From Flavobacteriaceae bacterium MAR_2009_75 (GTDB taxonomy: Bacteria; Bacteroidota; Bacteroidia; Flavobacteriales; Flavobacteriaceae): a DNA stretch of 64,000 nucleotides. The position numbers and the translations under genes are program-made. The stretch spans positions 1,301,501 through 1,365,500 of the forward strand of contig PHTZ01000001.1 of the NCBI GenBank assembly GCA_002813285.1. The letters are read 5' to 3'. Of this stretch, positions 37,662 through 47,067 are shown one piece after another (the first letter of the stretch is position 1; each line of letters opens with the position of its first letter). Below the pieces are notes generated by a model. The model did not search any database. It worked only from the letters and a program-made list of their open reading frames with translations, and was not told the DNA's origin.

Positions 37662-37976
37662 ATGGCTCCAACAGTATCAAGTTTCGACAACAATTCAAGA
37701 CAACATTTTTATCAAGACCGTAGTCTTAAAAAATTTGCAGACAAATTATATGGTTTGAAAGAGAAATTTGAAAAAAAATATTACAGTATACCTGGGTGCA
37801 GAAAGTATGAATTGGCCAGAAACTTTAATATACATTTGGCGGCAACAATATTTGAGGTCAATAAAATGCTCTCTACCGATGGGTTGGGCTTTTCTTCAGC
37901 TCAAACAAATGATCATCAAAAAATAAAGACTCGAATAAGTCAATTAGAAGACCAATTGGTCAAACTAATTTCTTAA
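37662..37976 (+). CDS. Small hypothetical protein, helical
   Basis: A 104-residue protein with no signal peptide and no domain I recognise. It is rich in Lys, Phe and Asn, and most of it is predictably helical (SLKKFADKLYGLKEKFEKKYY; HLAATIFEVNKML), ending in a coiled-coil-like segment (KIKTRISQLEDQLVKLIS). It starts at ATG and is followed by a small hairpin with a short T-run, which supports a real monocistronic gene. A single Cys (near residue 46) sits in IPGCRKYE. The function is unknown. Confidence 0.6.
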   Translation: MAPTVSSFDNNSRQHFYQDRSLKKFADKLYGLKEKFEKKYYSIPGCRKYELARNFNIHLAATIFEVNKMLSTDGLGFSSAQTNDHQKIKTRISQLEDQLVKLIS

Positions 37977-37996
37977 TAGCCGTCAGGCTATCTTTT
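37976..37996 (+). terminator. Weak intrinsic terminator
   Basis: A six-base-pair stem ATAGCC/GGCTAT with loop GTCA is followed by CTTTT. It lies immediately after the small gene. A -7-like TATCTTTG (38000-38007) for the next gene follows it. Confidence 0.45.
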
Positions 37997-38027
37997 AGTT
38001 ATCTTTGCTTTACCTATACCGAACCAA

Positions 38028-38663
38028 ATGAAAATGAAGCATATAAAAGTTATTGGGCTGCTTTTTGCTACCCTAATTTCGCTTATTTTTATGTGCAATT
38101 CAATCATTACAAATGCCGCCGAAGGCAAAACGTTCAACGCCCCACAAGATATTGGCGAAAATCGGGTGGGTCTTGTTTTAGGCACTTCCAAAAAGTTAAT
38201 CGGGGGATTGCCCAACCCGTACTATTCGTATCGAATTAAGGCTACTATCGAACTATACAAGGCCGATAAAATTAAATTTGTTCTTGTTAGCGGAGATAAT
38301 GGAACACGCTATTATAATGAACCCAATACTTTTAAGAAAGACTTAATTGCAGGGGGAATTCCGGCTGACAAAATATTTTTGGATTTTGCAGGATTTCGAA
38401 CCTTAGATTCGATGGTACGGGCAAAAGAGGTATTCGGCCTAAACAGTGTTACCGTAATCTCTCAAGAATTTCATAATCAGAGAGCTATTTATCTAGCAGA
38501 AAAAAAAGGGTTGAAAGCTATCGGTTACAATGCCAAAACCGTATCCGGAAACCAAGGCCTAAAAGTGCAACTGCGAGAATACCTGGCACGCGTGAAGGTT
38601 TTTATCGATTTACTGTTCAATACACAGCCAAAATTTTTCGGAAAAAGTATCGAAATAAAATAG
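38028..38663 (+). CDS. SanA/DUF218-family envelope protein
   Basis: A 211-residue protein with one N-terminal transmembrane or signal segment (about 6-24) and a DUF218 domain (about 45-190): VGLVLGTSKKLIGG, FVLVSGDNG, LDFAGFRTLDSMVRAKEVFG and ISQEFHNQRAIYLA. This matches SanA (vancomycin high-temperature exclusion) and YdcF-like proteins, which are linked to envelope integrity; the biochemical reaction is not established. A second ATG at 38034 is equally possible as the start. It has no evident link to its neighbours and is 55 bp upstream of the Nramp-like gene on the same strand. Confidence 0.88.
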   Translation: MKMKHIKVIGLLFATLISLIFMCNSIITNAAEGKTFNAPQDIGENRVGLVLGTSKKLIGGLPNPYYSYRIKATIELYKADKIKFVLVSGDNGTRYYNEPNTFKKDLIAGGIPADKIFLDFAGFRTLDSMVRAKEVFGLNSVTVISQEFHNQRAIYLAEKKGLKAIGYNAKTVSGNQGLKVQLREYLARVKVFIDLLFNTQPKFFGKSIEIK

Positions 38664-38718
38664 GGAAACACTCCATCTCATAAAATGGCTTATTTTAGGC
38701 GGATAAATCCCAACCCGC

Positions 38719-39972
38719 ATGCCCACCTTTAAATCTCTATTAAAAAACCTAGGTCCAGGTCTTTTATTCGCCAGCATGGCCATAGGAACCTCACATCTAG
38801 TGCTTTCAACCAAGGCCGGGGCTCAATACGGTCTGATTATGGTGATTCCTATAATTTTAGCCAATCTTTTTAAGTATCCTTTTTTTGAGTTCGGAGTTCG
38901 TTACACTAATGTCACAGAAAAAACATTGATCGAAGGTTACCTAAAACGTGGCAAGGGCTATTTATGGTTTTATGCCCTGATTACCCTTATAACTACCTTT
39001 ACAATTCTAGCGGCTTTATATACTGTAACCGCAGGACTTTTTATAAATCTTTTCAAAGTAACCCACACCCCGATTGCCCATATCGCATTGGGTCTTTTTA
39101 TTTTTATCAGTCTAATTCTGATTATTGGAAGATATAAGTTCATGGAGGTTTCCTTGAAGTTTATCGTTTCTATTTTATTTATCGCATTATTGATTACTAC
39201 GGGATTAGTTTTATTCAAAGGAAATGTCACGGAAATAGCTGATTTTAACCCTCTACCCATATTCAACGATGCAGGAATACTTTTTCTAATCAGCCTAATG
39301 GGTTGGATGCCAACTACCGTGGAAGCTTCAAGCTGGGTAAGTCTTTGGAGTATCGAAAAATGGAAATCTGAAAAACAAAAACCAGCGCTAAAAGACTCAC
39401 TTACAGAATTTAATACCGGTTATATCATCACTTCTTTATTGGCCATCTTTTTTCTAATCATTGGGTGGGCCACTCTTTATGGCACCCGTACCGAACTTAG
39501 CGGAAACGCCGTCACTTTTGCCGACCAAGTAGTACAACTATTCACTACCCATATCGGACCATGGGCCTATATATTTATTGCTATTTCTGCTTTTGCAACC
39601 ATGTTCAGTACATGTATGACCGCCCATGATGCAATTACACGCGTAAGTCTAGATGTTCTTGACCTACTCATGCCTAAAATAAAAATTACAGGAAACAAGA
39701 TGTTTTTTGCGGTCGGCATCGTTCTTCTGGCTCTCATAAATTTTATTGTGGTTTCAGCTTTCAGTGCTAACATGGGCCAACTTGTAGGCCTTGCCACCTT
39801 TGTCTCTTTTATTGTCGCACCTATCGTGGGGTACATGAACCTTAAAAATGTTATGGGTGATGAAGTGCCCTTGAAGTATAGACCGCATATTTGGCTGCAA
39901 TGCCTGACCTATGCCGGCATACTATTCTTAACACTCTTTTCGCTCTACTATTTTTGGATAATGGTCTTTTAA
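38719..39972 (+). CDS. Nramp-family transporter homologue lacking canonical metal motifs
   Basis: A 417-residue inner-membrane protein with about 11 helices that aligns to Nramp divalent-metal transporters from the GPG of helix 1 (LGPGLLFASMAIGTSHLVLS) through the AGAQYG that follows. The DPGN metal-binding motif of helix 1 is replaced by GTSH (residues 23-26), and the MPHN motif of helix 6 by MPTT (197-200). The classical transition-metal ligands are therefore absent. It may carry another ion or work differently, like the divergent Nramp-related proteins. There are no metal-regulatory genes nearby and no clear Fur- or MntR-type box. Confidence 0.85.
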   Translation: MPTFKSLLKNLGPGLLFASMAIGTSHLVLSTKAGAQYGLIMVIPIILANLFKYPFFEFGVRYTNVTEKTLIEGYLKRGKGYLWFYALITLITTFTILAALYTVTAGLFINLFKVTHTPIAHIALGLFIFISLILIIGRYKFMEVSLKFIVSILFIALLITTGLVLFKGNVTEIADFNPLPIFNDAGILFLISLMGWMPTTVEASSWVSLWSIEKWKSEKQKPALKDSLTEFNTGYIITSLLAIFFLIIGWATLYGTRTELSGNAVTFADQVVQLFTTHIGPWAYIFIAISAFATMFSTCMTAHDAITRVSLDVLDLLMPKIKITGNKMFFAVGIVLLALINFIVVSAFSANMGQLVGLATFVSFIVAPIVGYMNLKNVMGDEVPLKYRPHIWLQCLTYAGILFLTLFSLYYFWIMVF

Positions 39973-40107
39973 GTTCGTTCTACAGTTAACCGTTACTTTA
40001 TAACAGACTTAACACCCACACTTTGGCATTGAATTATAATTTCACAAGTTTTGCAATACTTGCCGGCTGGCAACCGAAAAGGGCGTAAAATCAAATCGAA
40101 AAATCAT

Positions 40108-40299
40108 ATGAAATTAATTCACATTAAAAGAAGAACTAAACGCGAAAAAAGATTTTCTGAAAAAATGGGCATGCTATACACCAATGTTACCTATGTTAAG
40201 AAAGCAATATTGGGCGTTCCCCTAAAAACATTGTTCGTTTACAGAAAAACGTACTACGGTGAAATTAAACTATGCGAAGATTGCAGTATGGCCTACTAA
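40108..40299 (+). CDS. Small basic hypothetical protein
   Basis: A 63-residue protein when started at the ATG at 40108; a longer frame from a TTG at 40051 is less likely. It is strongly basic at the N terminus (HIKRRTKREKRFSEKMG), has a central ILGVPLKTLFVYRKTYYGE segment, and ends CEDCSMAY with a CxxC pair. No signal peptide or membrane helix is present. The composition and CxxC suggest a nucleic-acid- or metal-binding small protein, but this is not established. Its stop is 8 bp from the stop of the convergent OmpA-family gene. Confidence 0.55.
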   Translation: MKLIHIKRRTKREKRFSEKMGMLYTNVTYVKKAILGVPLKTLFVYRKTYYGEIKLCEDCSMAY

Positions 40300-40307
40300 T
40301 GAAATTC

Positions 40308-42248
40308 TTATTGTCTGATTTCATCATAATTCTCAACTATAAAAAGTGTACGCAGATTCTGTCGGTGTAAAAAGTCTAGACAATACACACCATCTTTACA
40401 ATTGTTCAAAATTTTATCTTCTCCATGGCCTACAACTTTAGAAATGTTCGAGCCAGAAACTCCATTTTTCAAGAGGTAAGCTTTTATCGCCTCTGATCTC
40501 TTTAGAGAAACACGCTTATTAGAAGAACTACTTCCCTTACTATCGGTATGCGTCTCAATCGACAACTGAATTTCGGGAAACATTTTTACCGTCTTTACAA
40601 CCTCATCCAATACTACGCTGATATTAGACGTAATATCACTCTTACCGCTGGCAAAGAAAAAGTCATTAACATCTAAGACCGTTTTACCCTCTTTTTCTTT
40701 CAAAACATCTTCCATAGCTAAAAGCTGCACTTGAAGCGGTTTCTTTTGCATTTCTACCAAACTCTTTGGGTCATATGATTCGCTGTATGAAGCATATGAT
40801 TTTTTTGATATGTTCAGGCTCACCACATCGGTATAAGGTATTTCCATATGGTAGCTACCGCTACGATTGGTTACCGTCTGCTTCAACACATTGCCATTTG
40901 CACCGGTCAATGTAATATTAACATCTGCAATAGGTACATCATATAAAGGTTTAACCACTTTACCTCTAAAAATCAAGGTCTGTAATCCCGGCTTTTTATT
41001 GACTTTAAAGCCATAAATATCATCTCCGCCCTTGCCTCCAGGTCTGTTGGAAGAAAAGTATCCGAGTAAACCATCTCCTGCCTTTTCTTTGATTACAAAG
41101 CCGAATTCATCATATTTTGTATTGATGCCTTCACCCAAGTTAACTGGTATACTAAAGCTTTGATCGGCTAGTATATTACTCCGATAAACGTCCATACCCC
41201 CAATACCATAAAAGACATCCGAAGAAAAATAAAGACTATTAGCGTACACGAAGGGTGCTATTTCGTTACCCGGTGTATTGATGCGCGGTCCTAGATTAAT
41301 GGGCTGTGACATAACCTGTCCATTGTTGGTAACCACATAGTAAAGGTCGGTGCCACCGTAGCTGTCGTCAAAATTGGCGGAAAAATATAATCTTTCCGCC
41401 TTTTCATCATAAAATGGATAGTAAAACGAAGTACTCAAATCTTTTAATAGAAATCGAAAATAACCGTTATCATACGCCATACCAATGGCCAAAGCATTTT
41501 TACCTTTTTCATCAAAAGCCAAGTTCTTACCCTCTGTGTTGGAGAGTACATAATAAATGCTGCCGGAATTTGGCACATAAAACGGAGTTGACTTATGAAA
41601 AGGGGAATCTGGTATACCTTTAAAAACCTCTACATTTTTTAAATTACCACTATTATCACTGTCAGCCACATATATATCTAGATAGGATTCTCCTGAAGGG
41701 CCGTAAACCTTCTTTGATTTTGATGATTTTCTGCTGCTACTAAACAGTACTTTATCATTATAAAACGTAGGCGAAAAATCAGCATGCTGACTGTTGGCAT
41801 TAATATTGAAAATAAAAAAACCGGAGTCCTGATCTGTATCCGATTCAAGCATTTGGTAATTGAACTCGGCATTCTCTGAAAGTTCATTGGCCAAGCCACT
41901 ACTTTTAGACTTTAGAAAGGCTTTTACACGCTCTCTCTCAGAAGTTTTTGCTAAACTCTGCAACATCTTATTGAAACGATGGTCAGACATGATAGTATCG
42001 TTCTTGTTGATATCGAGATAAAGCTTGGTCGCTTTGTCGTACTGTCTGGTCTTGAAATAAGAATCGGCCAAATTCAACAATTGGTGATTGGTCATCAACT
42101 TACCATCAGACATTTGTTTATGATATTCTCGAATGGCATCTTCATAGGCGTAGCTATAAAAATATTTATCACCCTTAGACGCAAACTCTTGGGCCTGAAT
42201 GACCGTAGTCGCAAAAATGAAAAACGATATGAAGAGTTTAAATTTCAT
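40308..42248 (-). CDS. OmpA-family outer-membrane protein with TPR and PD40 repeats
   Basis: A 646-residue protein with a signal peptide (VIQAQ, residue 20), TPR-like helices (about 25-130), a propeller of PD40/WD40-like repeats (about 150-420; GGTDLYYV, GGMDVYRSN, GGDDIYGF), a carboxypeptidase-regulatory-like domain (about 430-520) and a C-terminal OmpA domain (about 530-646; SIETHTDSKG, LKRSEAIKAYLL, VVGHGEDK) that binds peptidoglycan. This architecture is that of proteins encoded after PorP/SprF in Bacteroidetes T9SS loci. It is the last gene of a three-gene unit with a PorP/SprF protein (9 bp upstream) and a large secreted protein, and probably anchors that assembly to the cell wall. Confidence 0.92.
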   Translation of the reverse strand: MKFKLFISFFIFATTVIQAQEFASKGDKYFYSYAYEDAIREYHKQMSDGKLMTNHQLLNLADSYFKTRQYDKATKLYLDINKNDTIMSDHRFNKMLQSLAKTSERERVKAFLKSKSSGLANELSENAEFNYQMLESDTDQDSGFFIFNINANSQHADFSPTFYNDKVLFSSSRKSSKSKKVYGPSGESYLDIYVADSDNSGNLKNVEVFKGIPDSPFHKSTPFYVPNSGSIYYVLSNTEGKNLAFDEKGKNALAIGMAYDNGYFRFLLKDLSTSFYYPFYDEKAERLYFSANFDDSYGGTDLYYVVTNNGQVMSQPINLGPRINTPGNEIAPFVYANSLYFSSDVFYGIGGMDVYRSNILADQSFSIPVNLGEGINTKYDEFGFVIKEKAGDGLLGYFSSNRPGGKGGDDIYGFKVNKKPGLQTLIFRGKVVKPLYDVPIADVNITLTGANGNVLKQTVTNRSGSYHMEIPYTDVVSLNISKKSYASYSESYDPKSLVEMQKKPLQVQLLAMEDVLKEKEGKTVLDVNDFFFASGKSDITSNISVVLDEVVKTVKMFPEIQLSIETHTDSKGSSSSNKRVSLKRSEAIKAYLLKNGVSGSNISKVVGHGEDKILNNCKDGVYCLDFLHRQNLRTLFIVENYDEIRQ

Positions 42249-42257
42249 AATATGCTA

Positions 42258-43247
42258 TTAGAAGAATCTAGGCGTATCGATTTGCTTCGGTTTCCCCTTT
42301 AAATTTTTATCGTTGGTATTAGAACCATCTCCTTTACCTAAATAGAACTTAAGTATTACCTCGTGTGAACCACTACTGAATTCACCCAAAGGGTTGGTAT
42401 TGTAATCGTAGCTATACCCTAAGTAAGTGCCACTGGTAATTTGAAAACCGGCCAATGCACTAACCGAATTACCAAACCGATAGCCGGCACCCAAGGTAAA
42501 CCTATCATTGAAAAGAAAATTGGTAGAAAGATTGGTACTTAACGGTGCGCCATTAATGTAGTTCAATAAAAATGCGGGCTTGAATTTCAAGGTTTCAGAT
42601 AGGTCGAAAACGTACCCTCCCATAAAATTAAATTGCATTTTATCTTCTATTATAGTCGCTACATCATCGTTATAAATACCATCGGTCAAGAAATTAGGAA
42701 TAGAGACCCCCAAGTACCAAAGATCATCGTACAAAAACATTCCCGCGCCGACAGTAGGATAGAATTTTTTGATTATCTCTCTATCCAAAATAGGTTCTCC
42801 AGGGTTCTCAAACGTTCCTTTCGAGAAGTCAACATTCAGAAATGAGCCCCCTATATCCATACCAAAAGAGAGCTTGGCACTCTCTGATACATTAAACTGA
42901 TAAGAATATGCCAGTTCTACATAGGTCTGGGTAGATGGGCCGATTTCATCACTTATAATATTTAGACCAACACCCATTTTCTCGTTAGATAATGGAACGT
43001 TCGCCCCTAAACGAATAGTTCTTGGCGAACCTGGTACATCTAACCATTGGGCACGGTATAAGCCTGCAATTTCAGGGGTTTCGACCGAGCCTACATAAGC
43101 AGGGTTAAAACTACCAATATTGTACATATATTGGGTATAATGAGGTTCTTTTTGAGCTTGAAGCCCAAAGCATACCAATATAAGACCAAGTGATAAAACT
43201 ATATGTGTATAAGCGAATTTCAGTGTTCCGTATCCCATTCTGATCAT
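42258..43247 (-). CDS. PorP/SprF-family type IX secretion membrane protein
   Basis: A 329-residue outer-membrane barrel protein with a signal peptide ending LQAQ (residue 32). The family start EPHYTQYMYNIGSFNPAYVG is followed by RAQWLDVPGSPRT and GLNIISDEIGPST. Proteins of this family are needed for secretion and surface attachment of partner proteins with type B C-terminal sorting domains, as SprF is for SprB. The ATG overlaps the stop codon of the upstream large secreted protein by one base, so the two are coupled and are probably partners. An internal ATG three codons in is an alternative start. Confidence 0.94.
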   Translation of the reverse strand: MIRMGYGTLKFAYTHIVLSLGLILVCFGLQAQKEPHYTQYMYNIGSFNPAYVGSVETPEIAGLYRAQWLDVPGSPRTIRLGANVPLSNEKMGVGLNIISDEIGPSTQTYVELAYSYQFNVSESAKLSFGMDIGGSFLNVDFSKGTFENPGEPILDREIIKKFYPTVGAGMFLYDDLWYLGVSIPNFLTDGIYNDDVATIIEDKMQFNFMGGYVFDLSETLKFKPAFLLNYINGAPLSTNLSTNFLFNDRFTLGAGYRFGNSVSALAGFQITSGTYLGYSYDYNTNPLGEFSSGSHEVILKFYLGKGDGSNTNDKNLKGKPKQIDTPRFF

Positions 43248-46200
43248 TATCTTATGAGCTGGATCCAGCCTTTTTTGGTCGTGTTCATATCTACCCCTTC
43301 AACCTCTTCTTGTAAAGCAACATTTAGTACATAAAAGTACGTGCCATCGGGTACTTCGTTACCCTCCCTGTTTCCGTCCCAAATGATTTCGTCGCTCATT
43401 TCATTTCCTTCGAACACCAAACTACCGTATCTATTGAAAATTTTAATGTCGTAAAGTATATCTATCTCTTGTTCGCCTCCATTCTCATCAATAAAAACCT
43501 TATTTATTTTGAGGTCGTCATTTACTCCATCGTTATTCGGAGAAAATTGGTTGAAGATAATCCCAAACTCGGCTTGCGTTCGTTCAGCCACATTTACCGT
43601 TACCCTATCTATATTATTGTCATAGTTACCTTCACTATCTAAAGGTGAAGAACGTACTATTTCAGCATTATTGAAAAATGTGCCCGTTTCTGGAACAGCG
43701 ACCCTAATTTCCAATTCGGCCACTTCGTTCCGCAAAAGTTCGGGTATAACCCATAAACCGGTCTGTAAATTGTACGCGCCTATCAAGGCTTCGTGGGTTA
43801 TGTATTCAAAACCTTCAGCAATCGTATCTAATACCTGAATATTAGAGACCGCATCTTCTTGAGATTTATTGGTTACCCGCAGTGTAAAAATCACCTCTTG
43901 ACCTACAAGGGGGTTGATTTCTGAAAGATTTCTATTCTCAGAAATATTCAAGGTATCGTTCACATCAACGATTCTCGCCCACTTTTCAAGTACCAAATCT
44001 ATACCTTCGGGAAGATCGACATTTAAAGCGACCTCAGAAGTATTGTTTTCAAGCGTTACGTCTTCTGGAAAAGATTGTAAAAGCTCCGCTACGTTCATGT
44101 AAGGACCGCCCTCAAGCACATCTACCGTAATCGTTAATGTGGCCGAATCACCCGCGGGTACTTCGAAGATTGTCCACATACCCTCTTGCTGGTTATAAGT
44201 ACCGACCGAAGTACTATGAGTCTTATAGGCAAACCCTGCCTCAAGCAAATCACCGACGATGATATTACGCGCCTTTCTCGCAGACTGATTGTTTAAAGTA
44301 ACTGTAAAGATTACCTCATCACCAACAACTGCATCAGGTTTATCCAAGGTCTTTATAACTTCAAGTTCAATTGGCGTAGGGTCACAATTTTCGTGATTAA
44401 TGTTAGGATCACAAGCATCTAATGGATCGCTACCGTTAAGAATTTCGTCTCCATCGGAAATTCCGTCTTCATCGGTATCGCAAAGTCCTATTGAATTATC
44501 GGGTACGCAAGGGTTATCATTACCAGGATCCAACTCATCTACCGTACCGTCATTATCGGAATCTTCAATACTTGACTCCAAGGCATCAATAATACCGTCA
44601 CCATCGGTATCGATGGGGTTATTTGGGTCATCACCTACCTCGTCACCATCATTTTCGCCATCTCCATCGGTATCGGGATTGTTCGGGTCTGTACCTAAGG
44701 CCGCTTCAACACCTCCCAAAAGACCATCGCCATCATCATCGGTATCACAACTGCTTATGGAAACCGTTATTTCGGCCACATCATTTTCACAGGGAGCTTC
44801 AGCACCTGTCGTGGTATATGAAAACAAATAATCTCCATTTGGAAGACCCTCAAAATCTATGATATTATTCGTATTTAGTGTAGGACTCCCAGGGCCACTT
44901 ACAAATGCCCAGTTGCCATCGCTAGCCGATTGTTGAAACAAATCATCTAAATCATGAATAGTCTCACCAAAACTGGAATTGTTACACGAGGATGCATCTT
45001 GAGGCGCACCAGCTGTTGGTTGTATGGCTATTTTTGCCTCAACGGCAACCCTTTCGGTTGCGCACGCATTAGAGGAAGCCTCTACATAATAAGTTCTGGT
45101 CTGGTTAAGGCTAGGTGTGGTAAAGTTAGCTCCATTGGCTATCGAACTACCGCCAGTCTCCTGTGTATACCATAAAATAGTAGCGTTCTCACTTGCTGTT
45201 GCGGTCAGTGTCAAGGATCCCGAACCACATCTTTCATCACCTTCTGTGCTTAACAATTGAGGAGAAGCGGTCACAGCCAAGTTAACAGTCAACAACGGGC
45301 TCGCGCAATCGTTGGTGGCGTCATAATAGAACCCATAGTAAGAACCAGGCAGAGGATTATTCACTCTGTTTTGAGGCACAAAACTTCCAGTAGGGTCATT
45401 AGGGTCACTTGCCCATCTTAATGTACTGCCATTAGGCCCCGAAGAATTTGTGGCATAGTCATTTAGTGTAATATCATCATCGATATCATCACAAAAAGCC
45501 ATTGGCGTATTATTATTTAAAGGAGGAGCGCTATCACCAGCCTCACAGGGGTCACAATCGGTTACCGTAATGGTTACCGTAGAAGTTTCAGAACCACAAG
45601 GGCCTGAAGGGTTTGTAGTATAGGTAAACACATAACTACCCGCAGCCTGATTTCTAAAATCTAGATTATTACTATTAGGTATGTTGATATTGGGGCCACC
45701 GGTCTGAGACCATTCACCGGCATCTGCATTCTCTATTAAATTGTCAAGGTCTACACGAACTGGGCCGAATTCGTTATCAGGGTTATTACAGGCATTTGCA
45801 TCGGTCGTGGTACCGGCAGAGGGTTGCTCTACAAAGGTAATGGTCACATCGTCTGATGGGCTAGCACAAGAATTGTCATCTGCCCAATACACTGCATAAT
45901 AAGTGCCATTTTCAGATACCGTGGCATTGGGAAGCAGTTGGTTAGCAGCCGTTGGGTTTTGTTGCAAACTCCAACGTAGTGATGATCCAGCAGGAGCATT
46001 ATTACCCCCACCCACTACATAAGCGTTTAAGTTTACAGTGGCGTTGGGTGGATTACACACCGTATTAGGCCTCGCATTGATTTCGGGGGCCGTATCGCCT
46101 GCTATACAATCGTTATCGGCTATAGTAATCGTTCTTTGCCCTACCGGTAATTGCGTATGGGAAAACAAAGTGTTATTACTTGGGTTGCCCAACTGAAGTA

Positions 46201-46927
46201 TCACTGTTTCATCGGGTTCGGGTTCATCATCATCATCAATATCGATAAACATATTCACTTGAGTCACCCCCGCAGGAAAAGAAAACTGATTTTGATTAAG
46301 ATTATTGACCCCTCTAACCGTGTAATCTTGGTTTCTGGTTGCGGTACTAGTGTTCATAAAAGAATAGGGTACCGTTATGGGGGCTCCCGTTCCGTTTGCC
46401 TTATCTAGTTTAAGCACGAATTGTCCAGAAACTTGATTTTCTTCGGCCGCATCGCCATTAACCATTTCTAAAGTAAAGACACCTACATCATCATCAGCAA
46501 TATTAAGGGTAACTGAATTTTGGGCCCCTATTATTGCTCCTCCCCCATTTGTTAGCGTTATTATTATGGTTTCGGCACCCTCAACCAATTGGTCTTGGGC
46601 TATATTGACATCAACAGTTTCTGATGCATTAATAAAACTAAGATTTACGCTTCCAGTAAGCTCTTGAAAGTCATCACCCGAAGTCGCAGTACCCGTAACG
46701 CTATAAGTAACTATGTTTGTAGAAAAATTATTTGGCGACCTAGAAATTGTAAAGCTAGCACCATTAGTATTACCGTTAGTTTCTGCTGCATTGAGATCAG
46801 ATGAAGTTATAGAAACCGTTTGGGCCATCAAAGAGGGGCCACAAAATAGCAATGCTAAAAATACAAATGCTTTTCCGATGGTTCTCAGTTCATCGTCAAA
46901 GCGAGGTTTTTTCTTTTTCATATTCAT
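43247..46927 (-). CDS. Large T9SS-secreted surface protein (Calx-beta, TSP3, DUF11, type B CTD)
   Basis: About 1226 residues from the ATG at 46927; a TTG 45 bp upstream would give an atypical N terminus. Order: signal peptide (FCGPSLMAQ), two Calx-beta domains (each ending IADDD or IADNDC), Ig-like/CHU-type repeats with paired cysteines, an Asp/Gly-rich block of thrombospondin-type-3 calcium-binding repeats (DTDGDGE, DSDNDGTVD, DTDEDGISD), and two DUF11 repeats (GDEVIFTVTLNNQS; GQEVIFTLRVTNKS). The C-terminal gliding/CHU_C sorting domain has FSPNNDGVNDD, FNRYGSLVFEG and WDGNREGNEVPDGTYFY. It should be a calcium-stabilised adhesin secreted through the T9SS with the PorP/SprF encoded next to it. 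Confidence 0.92.
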   Translation of the reverse strand: MNMKKKKPRFDDELRTIGKAFVFLALLFCGPSLMAQTVSITSSDLNAAETNGNTNGASFTISRSPNNFSTNIVTYSVTGTATSGDDFQELTGSVNLSFINASETVDVNIAQDQLVEGAETIIITLTNGGGAIIGAQNSVTLNIADDDVGVFTLEMVNGDAAEENQVSGQFVLKLDKANGTGAPITVPYSFMNTSTATRNQDYTVRGVNNLNQNQFSFPAGVTQVNMFIDIDDDDEPEPDETVILQLGNPSNNTLFSHTQLPVGQRTITIADNDCIAGDTAPEINARPNTVCNPPNATVNLNAYVVGGGNNAPAGSSLRWSLQQNPTAANQLLPNATVSENGTYYAVYWADDNSCASPSDDVTITFVEQPSAGTTTDANACNNPDNEFGPVRVDLDNLIENADAGEWSQTGGPNINIPNSNNLDFRNQAAGSYVFTYTTNPSGPCGSETSTVTITVTDCDPCEAGDSAPPLNNNTPMAFCDDIDDDITLNDYATNSSGPNGSTLRWASDPNDPTGSFVPQNRVNNPLPGSYYGFYYDATNDCASPLLTVNLAVTASPQLLSTEGDERCGSGSLTLTATASENATILWYTQETGGSSIANGANFTTPSLNQTRTYYVEASSNACATERVAVEAKIAIQPTAGAPQDASSCNNSSFGETIHDLDDLFQQSASDGNWAFVSGPGSPTLNTNNIIDFEGLPNGDYLFSYTTTGAEAPCENDVAEITVSISSCDTDDDGDGLLGGVEAALGTDPNNPDTDGDGENDGDEVGDDPNNPIDTDGDGIIDALESSIEDSDNDGTVDELDPGNDNPCVPDNSIGLCDTDEDGISDGDEILNGSDPLDACDPNINHENCDPTPIELEVIKTLDKPDAVVGDEVIFTVTLNNQSARKARNIIVGDLLEAGFAYKTHSTSVGTYNQQEGMWTIFEVPAGDSATLTITVDVLEGGPYMNVAELLQSFPEDVTLENNTSEVALNVDLPEGIDLVLEKWARIVDVNDTLNISENRNLSEINPLVGQEVIFTLRVTNKSQEDAVSNIQVLDTIAEGFEYITHEALIGAYNLQTGLWVIPELLRNEVAELEIRVAVPETGTFFNNAEIVRSSPLDSEGNYDNNIDRVTVNVAERTQAEFGIIFNQFSPNNDGVNDDLKINKVFIDENGGEQEIDILYDIKIFNRYGSLVFEGNEMSDEIIWDGNREGNEVPDGTYFYVLNVALQEEVEGVDMNTTKKGWIQLIR
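44405..44760. repeat. TSP3-repeat-coding tandem DNA
   Basis: Degenerate tandem repeats containing variants of CCATCGGTATCG and TCATCGGTATCGCA encode the Asp/Gly-rich calcium-binding block of the secreted protein. The repeats keep the reading frame and also open a long frame on the opposite strand, which is an artefact. Such blocks can expand or contract between strains. Confidence 0.7.
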
Positions 46928-47067
46928 AAACTGTCCTTTGAATTCATTGAAATTCAATACACAGCAAAACAAGTAGGTTCTCGCAAAATGGGCCTCAATA
47001 TTACTAAAAAAATAAACTACGACCGTAAATCTGGGGTTAAATCAAGGTTTGTATAGATTAAATACAA

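Noticed and set aside
44405-44760. CRISPR-like repeats
   Set aside because: The repeats are degenerate, in frame and code for TSP3 calcium-binding motifs; spacers of uniform length are absent.
44400-44831. A 143-residue + strand frame opposite the large secreted protein
   Set aside because: It is an antisense product of the TSP3 repeats, with a Ser/Pro-rich low-complexity translation and no start context; the minus-strand gene has clear domains.
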